NCBI RefSeq assembly: GCF_034479555.1
Contig: NZ_CP140151.1
Span: 682,001 to 746,000, forward strand
Reading direction: 5' to 3'
Length of the DNA stretch: 64,000 bases
Origin: Chromohalobacter canadensis
Lineage (GTDB): Bacteria > Pseudomonadota > Gammaproteobacteria > Pseudomonadales > Halomonadaceae
Made by a program: the position numbers and the translations under genes
Notes under the pieces: generated by a model
Seen by the model: only the letters and a program-made list of their open reading frames with translations
Database searches by the model: none
Told to the model about the DNA's origin: nothing
Shown here: positions 27,387-36,793 of the stretch, piece by piece
Numbering within the stretch: the stretch's first letter is position 1
Layout of the letters: each line of letters begins with the position of its first letter

Positions 27387-29483
27387 TCAATCGGTCTCGG
27401 GCGTGTCGGCCTGCAAGGCCTCACGCCGAATGCGCCAGTCTTCCAGTGCCATGCGCGCCTGGGCACGCTGCGCCTGATCCTCCAAGGCGCGTGACGGCGA
27501 CGCCGTGGCCGCCAACGCGCGATCCTCCAAGTCAGGTGAGTCGTTCGACCAACGATAGTAGGTAGGATCGGTGAGACTCGTCACCGCACCCGCCTCGCTG
27601 ACCATGACACCCTGCCCGCCATCCTGATGGTTGAATGTCAGTGCCATCGGCGATGCTTGCGGCGTATACAGATCGCGCCCCATCCACGGCACCTGCACGT
27701 CGGAAAGCGAATGCGCCCAGAGTGTCGGGAAAATATCCCGATGGCTGGTCCAGTCCTCGACCTGCGCCTCGCCATCACCCCGATAGGCCGGAGGCACCCA
27801 CATCAGCACCGGCACACCGAATTGATCGAACAAATCATGCGCGTCGGGGTACTGCATGAGGGAGCGGGTATTGTGATCGCCGGTCGCCGCGAACAGCGTA
27901 TGATCCATCAATCCATCCGCGTCGAGACGGTCGAGAAACCGCCCCATGCTGTCATTGGCATATTGATAGGTCTCGAGGATCGAGGTACCAAACTCGGGCG
28001 AGACGGCCAGCTCATCGCCCAGCCGCGAGACATCCAAGGGTGCGGGTTCGTAGTCTTCCGGAATCTTGTACGGCGGATGATTGGTGATCGAGAGCATCAC
28101 CAGCATCAGCTTCTCGTCGTTGGCCTCGGCCTCTTTCAGAAGCTCTTCGCCATAACGGAACATCCACTCATCGAAGAGTCCCCAGGTGCTACCCTCGGCA
28201 TCAGGGAAGCGCTCGCGTATCGCGCTCTCTCCCAGCACCTCGTCGAAGCCTTGGCGCTTGAGTGCACCATCGAGATTACGCCACTGCGCCGAGCCCGAGG
28301 TCAAAAAGACAGTGTGATAACCCGCGCGCTCATAAGGCAACACCGTCGACGTCGAATACTGACGATAGCCATAACGACTTTGCGTCAACGGGCTGATCGG
28401 CGTGTCGAACAGTAGCCCCTCCAGGGAGGGATGCGTGCCGTTCTCGGCCGATAGTGCATGCGGGAAATAATCTGCCTTTTCCTGCATCCAGGGACGCAAG
28501 TGGCCCAGCAGATCGTTGTCTTCGGCGTCGTCGAAATCCAGCGGGTGACGCCCCCAGCTCTCCATCAAACTGAACACGACATGCGGCGGTTTATCTTTTT
28601 CAGCGGATCGCGCGGGAGTCGTCTCGGTCATGTGGTCGAAAACCGCCTGCGGAGTATCGGCCTGCGACCAACCGAGCACTTCTGCCGCCGCCATGGGCGA
28701 GCTGAATCCATAACGCGCCAAGCCCGACTGAGGATCGTCGCCAATCTGATTGACCTGACGCTCCTTCCAGGCGAGATAAAGCGCCTGCGGTCCACTGGGC
28801 ACCAAATCGTTGACAAAGGCACTCGACGACACCGCCATGTGCATCTCGCGCAAGGGAAAGGTCCCCAGAGTGCCACGCCCCAACCCAATCAACGCCACCC
28901 AGGAAACGACCACCAACAAGGTGGCCCGACGCCAGCCTAGCCGACGCCGTTCTTGTCGGTGGCCGTGCCGCATCAAGGCGACTTGGATTCCCGTCATGCC
29001 GGTCAAGGCAATCAGCAAGGAGAAAAAGGGATAATCACTCCAGATCGTTTCCAGTACCGCCTGGGTATCGTCTTCGAACAACCCGAATATCAGCGAGTTG
29101 ATCGGGCCCTGATAAAAGGTGAAGAAGAAATGATTGATCAACGCCAAGAGATTGATCAACACCATGATGGCAATGGCCCAGACTGGCCATAGGCGACGCC
29201 AGCCCGCTATAAAAACCCGCGGCAAGGGTAGCAGCGCCGTCGCCACCACCAGCCATGGCCCCAGGAGAATCGCCATGATCTTGGCGTCGAAGCGTAATCC
29301 CATCCAGAAGGCCTGAAATATCTCGACACCCGGCACTTCCAGGGAAGACGGCGCGTTCAGTTGCCACAGCAAGACACGCATCAAGGTCAGGGTCACTGCC
29401 CCGATGAGCCCTAGCCGCCACAGTTGACGGTTCATTTCGCGCCAGTGCTGCCAACGCGAAACGGTCACGGAATCTTTATACAT
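27387..29483 (-). CDS. LtaS-like membrane sulfatase / phosphoglycerol transferase
   Basis: The 698-residue protein has five transmembrane helices in the first about 210 residues and a large alkaline-phosphatase-fold catalytic domain (about 300-630) outside the membrane. Catalytic-site elements are FSLMESWGRHPLDF (metal Glu), ENGTHPSLEGLL with the likely nucleophile Thr, FLTSGSAQW, and ATGDHNTRS with the Asp and His ligands. Such enzymes move phosphoglycerol or phosphoethanolamine groups; in Gram-negatives relatives modify periplasmic glucans (OpgB-like) or lipid A. The last about 70 residues are a charged helix rich in Ala and Gln. The gene stands three bases from the convergent ATPase gene. 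Substrate is unknown. Confidence 0.82.
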   Translation of the reverse strand: MYKDSVTVSRWQHWREMNRQLWRLGLIGAVTLTLMRVLLWQLNAPSSLEVPGVEIFQAFWMGLRFDAKIMAILLGPWLVVATALLPLPRVFIAGWRRLWPVWAIAIMVLINLLALINHFFFTFYQGPINSLIFGLFEDDTQAVLETIWSDYPFFSLLIALTGMTGIQVALMRHGHRQERRRLGWRRATLLVVVSWVALIGLGRGTLGTFPLREMHMAVSSSAFVNDLVPSGPQALYLAWKERQVNQIGDDPQSGLARYGFSSPMAAAEVLGWSQADTPQAVFDHMTETTPARSAEKDKPPHVVFSLMESWGRHPLDFDDAEDNDLLGHLRPWMQEKADYFPHALSAENGTHPSLEGLLFDTPISPLTQSRYGYRQYSTSTVLPYERAGYHTVFLTSGSAQWRNLDGALKRQGFDEVLGESAIRERFPDAEGSTWGLFDEWMFRYGEELLKEAEANDEKLMLVMLSITNHPPYKIPEDYEPAPLDVSRLGDELAVSPEFGTSILETYQYANDSMGRFLDRLDADGLMDHTLFAATGDHNTRSLMQYPDAHDLFDQFGVPVLMWVPPAYRGDGEAQVEDWTSHRDIFPTLWAHSLSDVQVPWMGRDLYTPQASPMALTFNHQDGGQGVMVSEAGAVTSLTDPTYYRWSNDSPDLEDRALAATASPSRALEDQAQRAQARMALEDWRIRREALQADTPETD

Positions 29484-29610
29484 ATGTCATCCAAGCCTGA
29501 TAAGCGCGCACACTATACCGACCTTGGACGCCGCTGACGACACGTTAGCGGGCTAATGAGAAATAAAAGGTAAGAGGTATCAGCGGGAAAAGAGGCGCTT
29601 TCACAAACGA

Positions 29611-29636
29611 CGACGCGCGGCCGAAACCGCGCGTCG
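29611..29636. terminator. GC-rich stem-loop downstream of epsC
   Basis: A perfect 10-bp stem (CGACGCGCGG / CCGCGCGTCG, loop of 6) lies 25 bases past the epsC stop on the minus strand. The tail is only weakly T-rich, so it may act as terminator or RNA-stabilising hairpin. Confidence 0.55.
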
Positions 29637-29660
29637 CAATATAGACTGGCTCTCTTAGTC

Positions 29661-30572
29661 TTACGGACACGGCCCGCTTTGCAGGTTGGCCTGAGTCACG
29701 TTGCTGCCCGGCTCCACACTACGCGTGAGCCACACGTTGCCCCCAATGATCGAGCCCTTGCCGATGGTGATCCGCCCCAAAATGGTCGCCCCGGCGTAGA
29801 CGACCACATCGTCCTCGACGATGGGGTGGCGCGGCAGGCCTTTTTCCAGATGGCCGCGCTCATCCGATGGAAAGCGCTTGGCCCCAAGCGTCACGGCCTG
29901 ATAGAGACGCACGTTATTGCCAATGATCGCGGTTTCACCGATGACCACGCCAGTGCCATGGTCGATGAAGAAACCCTCGCCGATAGTGGCTCCCGGATGG
30001 ATGTCGATGCCCGTATCCGAATGCGCGATTTCCGCGATCATCCGCGCCAGCAACGAAAGATCCTCCTGGTAAAAATAGCTGGCGATACGGTGATGGATGA
30101 CCGCATGCACCCCCGGATAGCACAACAACACCTCATCGACGCTGCGCGCCGCCGGATCGCCATGGTAGGCCGCCATCACATCGGCATCGAGGCGGCGACG
30201 GAGCTCGGGCAGGTCAGCCGCGAAACCCTGCACGATCTCCACCGCACGCGCCTGGGTATCACCGGCATCGTGTCCCAATTGCCGGGCGATGTACTTCAGC
30301 TCCAGGCACACTTCGTGGCATAGCGCATTGAGGGTGGCATCCAGCGTATGGCCGACGTAGAAGTCCTCGCTCTCGCGGCGCAGGTCACTAGGGCCGAGAC
30401 GCATCGGAAACAACGCTCCGATCAAGTCGTCGGTAATGACACGAATGGCACTCCGTGACGGCAGTTCACGACAGCCACGCTCGCGCGAGCGTCCATGACG
30501 CTCGCGCCAGGTTTCGCGCGTGGCTCTCAACTGCGTCACGATTTCCTCAAGCTGCCAATCGACGTTATGCAT
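29661..30572 (-). CDS. epsC: Serine O-acetyltransferase, EpsC type
   Basis: This enzyme acetylates serine with acetyl-CoA, the substrate-forming step for cysteine synthase. The 303-residue protein has an N-terminal helical domain (about 1-170) and a C-terminal left-handed beta-helix of hexapeptide repeats, with IDHGTGVVIGETAIIG, the catalytic His in this block, RHPIVEDDVVVYAGATILG and GGNVWLTRSVEPGS. The arrangement and length match EpsC-type SATs rather than the shorter CysE of E. coli. It lies just after cysN on the same strand, linking it to sulfate assimilation. The usual C-terminal Ile that docks to cysteine synthase is absent (ends SGPCP). Confidence 0.9.
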   Translation of the reverse strand: MHNVDWQLEEIVTQLRATRETWRERHGRSRERGCRELPSRSAIRVITDDLIGALFPMRLGPSDLRRESEDFYVGHTLDATLNALCHEVCLELKYIARQLGHDAGDTQARAVEIVQGFAADLPELRRRLDADVMAAYHGDPAARSVDEVLLCYPGVHAVIHHRIASYFYQEDLSLLARMIAEIAHSDTGIDIHPGATIGEGFFIDHGTGVVIGETAIIGNNVRLYQAVTLGAKRFPSDERGHLEKGLPRHPIVEDDVVVYAGATILGRITIGKGSIIGGNVWLTRSVEPGSNVTQANLQSGPCP

Positions 30573-30679
30573 ACCTCACCGTGTCCTCAATGAATACGAG
30601 TGACTCATGATAAGCCGCCTCATGGTCGAGTGCGACCTCGATACCGCGGACTTACATCACTCAGCGCCAAACCCAATGC

Positions 30680-30713
30680 AAAAATGCCCTTCCCCGCAGT
30701 CGGGAAAGGGCAT
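30680..30713 (-). terminator. Rho-independent terminator after cysN
   Basis: On the minus strand, 23 bases past the cysN stop, ATGCCCTTTCCC and GGGGAAGGGCAT form a stem around GACTGC, followed by TTTTGC. It would end the cysDN transcript before epsC. Confidence 0.8.
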
Positions 30714-30736
30714 GCAGTACACCGGGCAACCGCAGC

Positions 30737-32179
30737 TCAGTGCCCTAATAGCGAGCGGACGTCTTTCGCTTCCCAGTGCGGGAAATGCTTACGGACCAAG
30801 GCATTGAGCTCTATCTCGAAGGCTTGCCAATCCACCTCGCCATTACTCGTACCGGTGCCTTTGGCCGCACCACGTACCATACCCGCGCCCACGGTGACGT
30901 TGGTCAGTCGATCGATGACGATGAAGCTACCGGTACCGGGACTCACACGGTAATCGTCTACCGGCAGCGTGCCGGCGACTTCGATGCGGCAGCGGCCGAT
31001 GGCGTTTAGCCCCAGGCTGTCGGCACGGTAGTGCTCAAGCGTGTTGACGTCGATCTGGTAGTCGATCTGGCTCACCTTGCCGGCCAGATCCCGGGTGGAA
31101 AGCTTGAGATCGTAGAGCCGACCGGTCTCGAGAGCGGTGTCGTGCATCCACACGATGTCCGCCTCGAAGGCGTCCGCCAGCGGCACCTCAGCGTCGGCGG
31201 CAACCAGCCAATCGCCGCGCGAGATGTCGATCTCATCCTCAAGGGTGACGGTGATCGCCTGCCCCGGATAGGCCACCTCAAGGTCGCCGTCGAAGGTGAC
31301 GATGCGCGACACCGTGGAGTGCTTGCCAGAGGGCAGCACTTTGACCGCCTGCCCGGGGCGCAGGATACCGGCCTCGAGCGTGCCGCAGTAACCGCGGAAA
31401 TCGAGGTGCGGGCGGTTGACGTACTGTACCGGCAGCCGCAGATCCGTCAGGTTCCGGTCGTGGGCGACCTCGACGGTCTCGAGCAGTTCGAGCAACGGCG
31501 TCCCCGGTTGTCCATCGACGGTGTACCAGGGCATGTTCTCGCTACGATTGACGACATTGTCGCCTTCCAGCGCGGACAGCGGCACGAAGTGGATGTCCGG
31601 CGCGTTGAGCTTGGCGGCAAATTCGCGATACTCGGCGACGATCTCGTCGAAACGCGCCTGGGAGTAGTCGACCAGGTCCATCTTGTTGACCGCGATCACC
31701 AGGTGCTGGATGCCCAGCAGGTCGGCAATGAAGCTGTGCCGCCGGGTCTGGGTCTGCACGCCGTGACGGGCATCGATCAGGATCACCGCGAGGCTGGCCG
31801 TGGAGGCGCCGGTGGCCATGTTGCGGGTGTACTGCTCGTGCCCCGGCGTGTCGGCGATGATGAACTTGCGCTTGTCGGTAGAGAAATACCGGTACGCGAC
31901 ATCGATGGTGATGCCCTGCTCACGCTCGGACTGCAAGCCGTCGACGAGCAGCGCCAGGTCGACCTGGTCGCCGGTGGTGCCGCTGGTCTTGGAGGCCTGC
32001 GTGATGGCCGCGAGCTGATCTTCGTAGATCATCTTGGAGTCGTGCAGCAAGCGCCCGATCAGGGTCGACTTGCCGTCGTCGACGCTCCCGCAGGTAATGA
32101 AGCGCAAAAGGTCCTTGTTCTCATGCTCCTGCAGGTAGGACTCGATATCGTCGGCGATCAGCGATGACTGGTGTGACAT
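30737..32179 (-). CDS. cysN: Sulfate adenylyltransferase subunit 1 (GTPase)
   Basis: CysN is the GTPase that drives APS formation by CysD. The 480-residue protein has the G1 motif [20 protein letters not shown]3 [18 protein letters not shown]4 [10 protein letters not shown] and G5-like [12 protein letters not shown], followed by two EF-Tu-like beta-barrels ([30 protein letters not shown], read in parts). It lacks a fused APS kinase (CysC) domain: it ends at LGH. It overlaps cysD by one base (TAATG). Confidence 0.96.
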   Translation of the reverse strand: MSHQSSLIADDIESYLQEHENKDLLRFITCGSVDDGKSTLIGRLLHDSKMIYEDQLAAITQASKTSGTTGDQVDLALLVDGLQSEREQGITIDVAYRYFSTDKRKFIIADTPGHEQYTRNMATGASTASLAVILIDARHGVQTQTRRHSFIADLLGIQHLVIAVNKMDLVDYSQARFDEIVAEYREFAAKLNAPDIHFVPLSALEGDNVVNRSENMPWYTVDGQPGTPLLELLETVEVAHDRNLTDLRLPVQYVNRPHLDFRGYCGTLEAGILRPGQAVKVLPSGKHSTVSRIVTFDGDLEVAYPGQAITVTLEDEIDISRGDWLVAADAEVPLADAFEADIVWMHDTALETGRLYDLKLSTRDLAGKVSQIDYQIDVNTLEHYRADSLGLNAIGRCRIEVAGTLPVDDYRVSPGTGSFIVIDRLTNVTVGAGMVRGAAKGTGTSNGEVDWQAFEIELNALVRKHFPHWEAKDVRSLLGH

Positions 32180-33096
32180 TAAAAGTACCCTTCGCGTTTT
32201 TTACGCTCCATGGACCCCGCCTGGTCCTTATCGATGGCGCGGCCTGAGCGTTCGCTGGTCTTGGTCAGCAGCATTTCCTGGATGATCTCGGGCAACGTGT
32301 CGGCTTTCGATTCCACCGCACCGGTAAGCGGGTAGCAGCCCAGTGTACGGAAACGCACCCACTTCTCCTCGGGGACCTCGCCGTCTTCCAGCGGCATGCG
32401 ATCATCGTCGACCATGATCCACGTGCCGTCGCGCTCGACCACCGGGCGCGAGGCGGCGTAGTACAACGGGACGATGGGGATCGATTCCAGATAGATGTAC
32501 TGCCAGATATCCAGCTCGGTCCAGTTGGAAAGCGGGAAGACGCGGATCGACTCGCCCTTGTTGATCTTGCCGTTGTAGATGCTCCACAGCTCCGGACGCT
32601 GGTTCTTGGGGTCCCAGCGGTGATGCTTGTCGCGGAAGGAGTAGACGCGCTCTTTGGCGCGCGAGGCTTCCTCGTCGCGACGCGCGCCGCCGAAGGCAGC
32701 ATCGAAGCCGTGTTTGTCCAGCGCCTGCTTGAGCGCCTGGGTTTTCATGATGTCGGTATGCTTGGCACTCCCGTGATCGAACGGGTTGATGCCCGCCTCG
32801 ACGCCTTCCTGGTTGATATGCTCGATCAACTCCATGCCCACCTCGTCCGCCATGCGGTCGCGAAACTCGATCATCTCGCGGAATTTCCAGGTGGTGTTGA
32901 CGTGCATCAACGGGAACGGAGGCGTGCCGGGATAGAACGCCTTGCGCGCCAGGTGCAGCATCACCGACGAATCCTTGCCGATGGAGTACAACATCACCGG
33001 GTTGGCGAATTCGGCAGCCACCTCGCGGATGATATGGATCGACTCCGCCTCAAGCTGCTTCAAATGAGTTTGGCGTTCGGGTGAGATTTCAGACAT
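32179..33096 (-). CDS. cysD: Sulfate adenylyltransferase subunit 2
   Basis: CysD uses ATP and sulfate to form adenosine phosphosulfate. The 305-residue product matches the family along its full length: N-terminal [22 protein letters not shown]-loop [53 protein letters not shown] (in parts), and C-terminal [23 protein letters not shown]. The 168-base gap upstream contains an AT-rich stretch (33195-33245) that probably holds the promoter. No CysB site could be assigned with confidence. Confidence 0.96.
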   Translation of the reverse strand: MSEISPERQTHLKQLEAESIHIIREVAAEFANPVMLYSIGKDSSVMLHLARKAFYPGTPPFPLMHVNTTWKFREMIEFRDRMADEVGMELIEHINQEGVEAGINPFDHGSAKHTDIMKTQALKQALDKHGFDAAFGGARRDEEASRAKERVYSFRDKHHRWDPKNQRPELWSIYNGKINKGESIRVFPLSNWTELDIWQYIYLESIPIVPLYYAASRPVVERDGTWIMVDDDRMPLEDGEVPEEKWVRFRTLGCYPLTGAVESKADTLPEIIQEMLLTKTSERSGRAIDKDQAGSMERKKREGYF

Positions 33097-33194
33097 CTGA
33101 AAACCTTGGTTTTTAGGAACAGTCGTTGAGACAAGCTGGAAGCTCGTGGCCCGCCGCTCTACGCGTCATGGCGCTCACGGTACCCAGAGACACA

Positions 33195-33245
33195 TGATAA
33201 CGTCAAAGAATTAAGAACTATCTTTTAAGTACACAAAAGAATAAA
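33195..33245 (-). promoter_or_regulatory. AT-rich stretch upstream of cysDN, probable promoter region
   Basis: In otherwise GC-rich DNA the 50 bases between cpdA and cysD are strongly AT-rich (TTAAGAACTATC, TTTTAAGTACAC). No clear sigma-70 pair with correct spacing could be picked out, so only the region is called. Confidence 0.35.
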
Positions 33246-33264
33246 GCTGCAAGAACGCCCCAGG

Positions 33265-33987
33265 TCATGGATCGACGCGCTCGACCCAGGTCGACAACCG
33301 TTGCCCTTGCAGATCGATGATCCGAAAACCGGGGCGAGACGCTTCATCGAGCGTGAAATCGTCTCGCCGGGGAAGAAACTGATCGGCAGTAGCGGGACAA
33401 CCGTAAACGGCAATGTCGCCATGCCGTGCCGCAAAGGCCTGGTGAATATGTCCACATAGCACCGCCCGCACCTGGCCATAGGCGGCCAGCGTCTGCCATA
33501 GCGCCTCACGGTCCGCCAGGCCCAGCGCATCCATCCACGCCGAGCCGATTTCCAGCGGTGGGTGGTGCATGGCCAGCAACGTGGGACGGTCGTCTTCCTC
33601 GAGGCGCGCGGCAAGGTCCTGCAAGGCAGCTTGGCCCAACTCTCCACCCGCCTGGCCGGGAACGCGGGAATCCAGCAGCAGTAGCCGCCACTCGCCGAGA
33701 TCGAGTTCATCATGGAAAGGATGCAGCTCCTCCATGAATTCGGGGTGGTCGTGATTGCCGGTCATCCAGAACCATGGGCACTCGAATTCAGCGAAGACCT
33801 CGAAGGCATGGCGGTACGCGGCCGGGGATTCATCATGGCCGATATCGCCGCTGACCAGCACGATATCCGGGCGCAACCGCCGCGCCTGGGCGACGACAGC
33901 ACGCAACTGACGTAGCGGGTACCCGATGCGCGAGCGCGCCTCGGGATTGGCACAGAGATGACAATCGCTGATCTGGATCAGGCGCAT
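33265..33987 (-). CDS. cpdA: 3',5'-cyclic AMP phosphodiesterase
   Basis: CpdA hydrolyses cAMP to AMP. The 240-residue metallophosphoesterase carries all metal-site motifs: ISDCHL (DxH), VSGDIGHD (GD), TGNHDHPEF (GNHD), LLAMHHPPLEIGSAWMDALG (His) and LCGHIHQAF (GHxH). It starts at 33987 with the ATG overlapping the upstream gene's TGA by one base. Longer frame (to 34281) is an artefact of reading through yqiB. Order nudF-yqiB-cpdA equals that in E. coli. Confidence 0.93.
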   Translation of the reverse strand: MRLIQISDCHLCANPEARSRIGYPLRQLRAVVAQARRLRPDIVLVSGDIGHDESPAAYRHAFEVFAEFECPWFWMTGNHDHPEFMEELHPFHDELDLGEWRLLLLDSRVPGQAGGELGQAALQDLAARLEEDDRPTLLAMHHPPLEIGSAWMDALGLADREALWQTLAAYGQVRAVLCGHIHQAFAARHGDIAVYGCPATADQFLPRRDDFTLDEASRPGFRIIDLQGQRLSTWVERVDP

Positions 33988-34433
33988 CAAGGCAGCTCCG
34001 GCACGTCCACGGTCAGCCCGTGGGCCAACCCATGTTCCAACCACTCGCCCAAGAAACGATTGAGCTGGAGTTTTTCGTCGGGCTGATGCATGCGTGCGTT
34101 GGGATAGCGATACCGGCCATGAAAATGCCGTTGGCGCTGAAAGTCGGTAACTTCCGCCATACGCGCATCGTGATACAAATGCACGCGCATGCGCGGTGAC
34201 TCGATGATGCCGTCCAGCACACCACTCTGCGAGACACGGCAAATGGTGGTGTAAGGCGCACATTCGAGCACTTCCAACCACAGCGAGCCAAAGCGGCGAT
34301 GCTCACTGGCCAGAGCGACCTCGCGTGTTTCTCCGGCGCCCATGTCACCGAGCAGCCGGCTCAGCCGCAGGTAGTTGGCCGTGCACTCGCCTTGCAGGGA
34401 CTTGAGGTCGTTAACATATGCCGCTTTCGCCAT
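33987..34433 (-). CDS. yqiB: YqiB-family (DUF1249) protein
   Basis: The 148-residue soluble protein matches DUF1249: YVNDLKSLQGECTANYLRLSRLL at the N-terminus, CPYTT-like ECAPYTTICRVSQ, the LYHDARMAEVTDFQRQRHFHGRYRYPN block and MHQPDEKLQLNRFLGEWL. In E. coli yqiB lies between nudF and cpdA, as here. It is coupled to both: 3 bases from nudF and one-base overlap with cpdA. Function not known. Confidence 0.88.
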   Translation of the reverse strand: MAKAAYVNDLKSLQGECTANYLRLSRLLGDMGAGETREVALASEHRRFGSLWLEVLECAPYTTICRVSQSGVLDGIIESPRMRVHLYHDARMAEVTDFQRQRHFHGRYRYPNARMHQPDEKLQLNRFLGEWLEHGLAHGLTVDVPELP

Positions 34434-34436
34434 CCT

Positions 34437-35066
34437 CTACCTCCTTGCCCGTAGCGAGGCGCGCTCACGCACCAGCCAATTCAACGCGATCAGAGACATC
34501 GCGTTATCGATGACACCTTGCTCGAGCAGTGCCCAGGTCTGGGCAAAAGTGAGTACGTGAACCTGAATGTCTTCGTTTTCGCTCTCGAGACCGTGCACGC
34601 CCCCCACACCATCGCTATCCACCAACCCGCAGAACAATGTGACCCTCTCGGTGCAGGCGCCGGGGCTCGGATAATACGTATACAGTTCGATCAACTCGCC
34701 GATCTCACAGCCCGCCTCTTCCATGGATTCACGGCGGGCGACCTCGGCGCCAGTCTCGCCTGCGTCGACCAACCCCGCCACGGGCTCCAGCTTCCAGGGG
34801 CTGAGCGGATCGTCCAACGCACCGGCACGTATCTGCTCGACGTGCACCACGCAATCACGCTGCGGATCGTAAAGCAGCACACCGACCGCGTCGTGACGCA
34901 CATGGACTTCGCGGATGACCCGCTCGCTCCATCGACCGTCAAAACGGCGATGCCGATAGTGACGCCGCTCAAGACTAAAAAATCCCGACTGCAGCGTTTC
35001 ATCGAAGCGCTCCTCGACCGACTCATGCGCGTAACGCGGCTTGTAAGGATGAGCCTGTTCAGTCAT
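34437..35066 (-). CDS. nudF: ADP-ribose pyrophosphatase, Nudix
   Basis: The enzyme cleaves ADP-ribose to AMP and ribose-5-phosphate. The 209-residue protein (ATG 35066, AGGAGG upstream) carries the Nudix box GLVDAGETGAEVARRESMEE followed by AGCE, and the ADPRase marker proline region about 15 residues further on (YYPSPGACTERV). The N-terminal dimerisation part shows FSLERRHYRHRRFDG. First gene of the nudF-yqiB-cpdA operon. Confidence 0.92.
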   Translation of the reverse strand: MTEQAHPYKPRYAHESVEERFDETLQSGFFSLERRHYRHRRFDGRWSERVIREVHVRHDAVGVLLYDPQRDCVVHVEQIRAGALDDPLSPWKLEPVAGLVDAGETGAEVARRESMEEAGCEIGELIELYTYYPSPGACTERVTLFCGLVDSDGVGGVHGLESENEDIQVHVLTFAQTWALLEQGVIDNAMSLIALNWLVRERASLRARR

Positions 35067-35191
35067 GACGCCTCCTGACAGTAAAGCCATGCACGAGGCG
35101 ACACGGTGCAAGGCGCGTCGTCCCGATACACGGGCACATTGCGCCTCATTATCCCGACGCGGCATGGCGATGCCAACCGCGCCGCGCTCTT

Positions 35192-35875
35192 CTATGACAA
35201 TTCGTCCAATAGCCGCCGCGCTTTCTCTCGCAACGCCTCGTCAGAATCGCGCCCCTCGCGGGCCTGTCCATCGACGGCCTGCTGCGCGTGGCGACGTGCC
35301 TCGGCACGACGCCCCTCGTCACGGAGATACGTGGCATAGAAGTAATGAGTGTCGATGCCATCGCCGCGAATTTCCAGCGCGCGACTCAGCAGTTCACCGG
35401 CCTTGTCGTCATCGCCGAACGATACTGGCCAACCCGGCGCACGATCATAAAGCGCCCCCAACGTCACATAGGCGGCGCCGTCATCCCCGCGCGGGTCGAG
35501 CTCGATGGCACGTTCCAGCGCCTTGCGTGCGCGCGTCGCCAGATCAAGCGCCCCGAGGCCGCCCTTGGCCTTGGCGTACGAGGCAAGAATCGCGCCTTCG
35601 GCCGTCAACACATGTGCGTTGTCGGGATGCGCCTCGGCGAGTGCATCGGCTTCTTCCGCCAGGCTTGCCAATGCCTTTTCCTGTGCCGCGCCCTGCATGC
35701 CATACTCCACGTTTCCCCAACGCGACATCAGCGGATACACACCATCCGGCGAGGCGTCGGCCCAGGCCAGAGCGCTACTGAGCGCACCGATCAATGCGGC
35801 GCACAAGACAACATGAAGACGTGCCGGTACGAGGCGGCGTCGACGGCATGCTTCCGCAAAATAACGAACCTGCAT
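35192..35875 (-). CDS. Exported TPR protein resembling TRAP T-component (TatT)
   Basis: The 227-residue product has a long basic N-terminus (RRRRLVPARLH), a hydrophobic segment (VVLCAALIGALSSALAWA) and a likely signal cleavage at AWA-DA, then helical repeats: WGNVEYGMQGAAQEKALASL, DNAHVLTAEGAILASYAKAKGG, ARKALERAIELDP, YDRAPGWPVSFGDDDKAGELL and GIDTHYFYATYLRDEGRRAEA. The PGWPxxFGDDxKA and DGIDxxYFYA segments are typical of TRAP TatT-like and related TPR proteins. No TRAP permease genes are adjacent. A good ribosome site (AGGAGG) precedes the ATG. Probably periplasmic. Confidence 0.6.
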   Translation of the reverse strand: MQVRYFAEACRRRRLVPARLHVVLCAALIGALSSALAWADASPDGVYPLMSRWGNVEYGMQGAAQEKALASLAEEADALAEAHPDNAHVLTAEGAILASYAKAKGGLGALDLATRARKALERAIELDPRGDDGAAYVTLGALYDRAPGWPVSFGDDDKAGELLSRALEIRGDGIDTHYFYATYLRDEGRRAEARRHAQQAVDGQAREGRDSDEALREKARRLLDELS

Positions 35876-36072
35876 GGCGACCTCCTGGCGTGATGCACCA
35901 TTGTGATAATAGGTATGTTCACTCGCCCTAAAATGTAACGAACGTTTGAATTAATCGCTAAGTCGATTCGTCGTAGTTCGAGTCGTAGTGCCGACAAGCC
36001 CTGCACCAGGCAGTGGGGTTGGCGTACCGGCAAGGCTTGCGTAGGGTGATCACTCCACGTCTGGAGGTAGGC

Positions 36073-36612
36073 ATGAAAGGCCGCAACATGACCCGCTGGC
36101 GCGACCCTGCCAAGGACCCGCGCCAGGAAAAGAAGAGCCCGCTGATCACGGCACAAGGCTATGCCCGACTCAAGGGCATCCATGAGCATCTTTCCCGCGT
36201 CAAACGCCCCGCGCTTTCCACCAAGGTGGGCGAAGCCGCCGCCCAGGGGGACCGCAGCGAGAACGCCGACTACACCTATAACAAGAAAGAGCTCAACCGT
36301 GTCATCGCGCGCATCCGCTATCTCGGCAAGCGCCTGGATGAGGTTCAGGTCGTCGACCGCCTGCCCGCCGATACCTCACGGATATACTTCGGTGCCTATG
36401 TCACGCTCGAGGATGAACACGGCGAGGAACTGGCAATTCGCATCGTGGGTCACGACGAAACCGACACCGACAAGCACTGGGTCAGCGTCGACGCCCCGCT
36501 CGCCCGAGCCTTGCTGGGCAAAGGGCTCGACGAGGACGTCACCGTCAACGCCCCGGCCGGCGACACCACCTACGTGATCACGGACATCGCCTACGCCGAT
36601 CCCGATGCCTAA
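36073..36612 (+). CDS. greB: Transcript cleavage factor GreB
   Basis: GreB binds the RNA polymerase secondary channel and promotes cleavage of backtracked transcripts. The 179-residue protein has the N-terminal coiled coil with KSPLITAQGYARLKGIHEHL, the acidic tip residues GDRSENADYTYNKKELNR (conserved Asp and Glu), and a C-terminal FKBP-like domain (YFGAYVTLEDEHGEEL, SVDAPLARALLGK). The residues RVKRPALSTKVGEAA and length distinguish GreB from GreA. Start ATG 36073 follows GGAGG; 36088 is an alternative. Stands alone. Confidence 0.92.
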   Translation: MKGRNMTRWRDPAKDPRQEKKSPLITAQGYARLKGIHEHLSRVKRPALSTKVGEAAAQGDRSENADYTYNKKELNRVIARIRYLGKRLDEVQVVDRLPADTSRIYFGAYVTLEDEHGEELAIRIVGHDETDTDKHWVSVDAPLARALLGKGLDEDVTVNAPAGDTTYVITDIAYADPDA

Positions 36613-36793
36613 GTTCTTTTCTGAAAAGTGCCTCGGATGTGCTGAATAAATCGTCGAGCAGAATGAATCGGAACGGCGCCCCGTCGCAAGGCGCCCGGAG
36701 CACAGAAGGCGAGACATAACATGGGGTTAGGCGAGCCTTCGAGCACCGCGTAACGCGGCGATTCGTCTGTGCAGACATTTATGCAGTGCTTCC

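Noticed and set aside
31031..32167. 378-codon frame antisense to cysN
   Set aside because: Shadow of the CysN reading frame; no motif or ribosome site.
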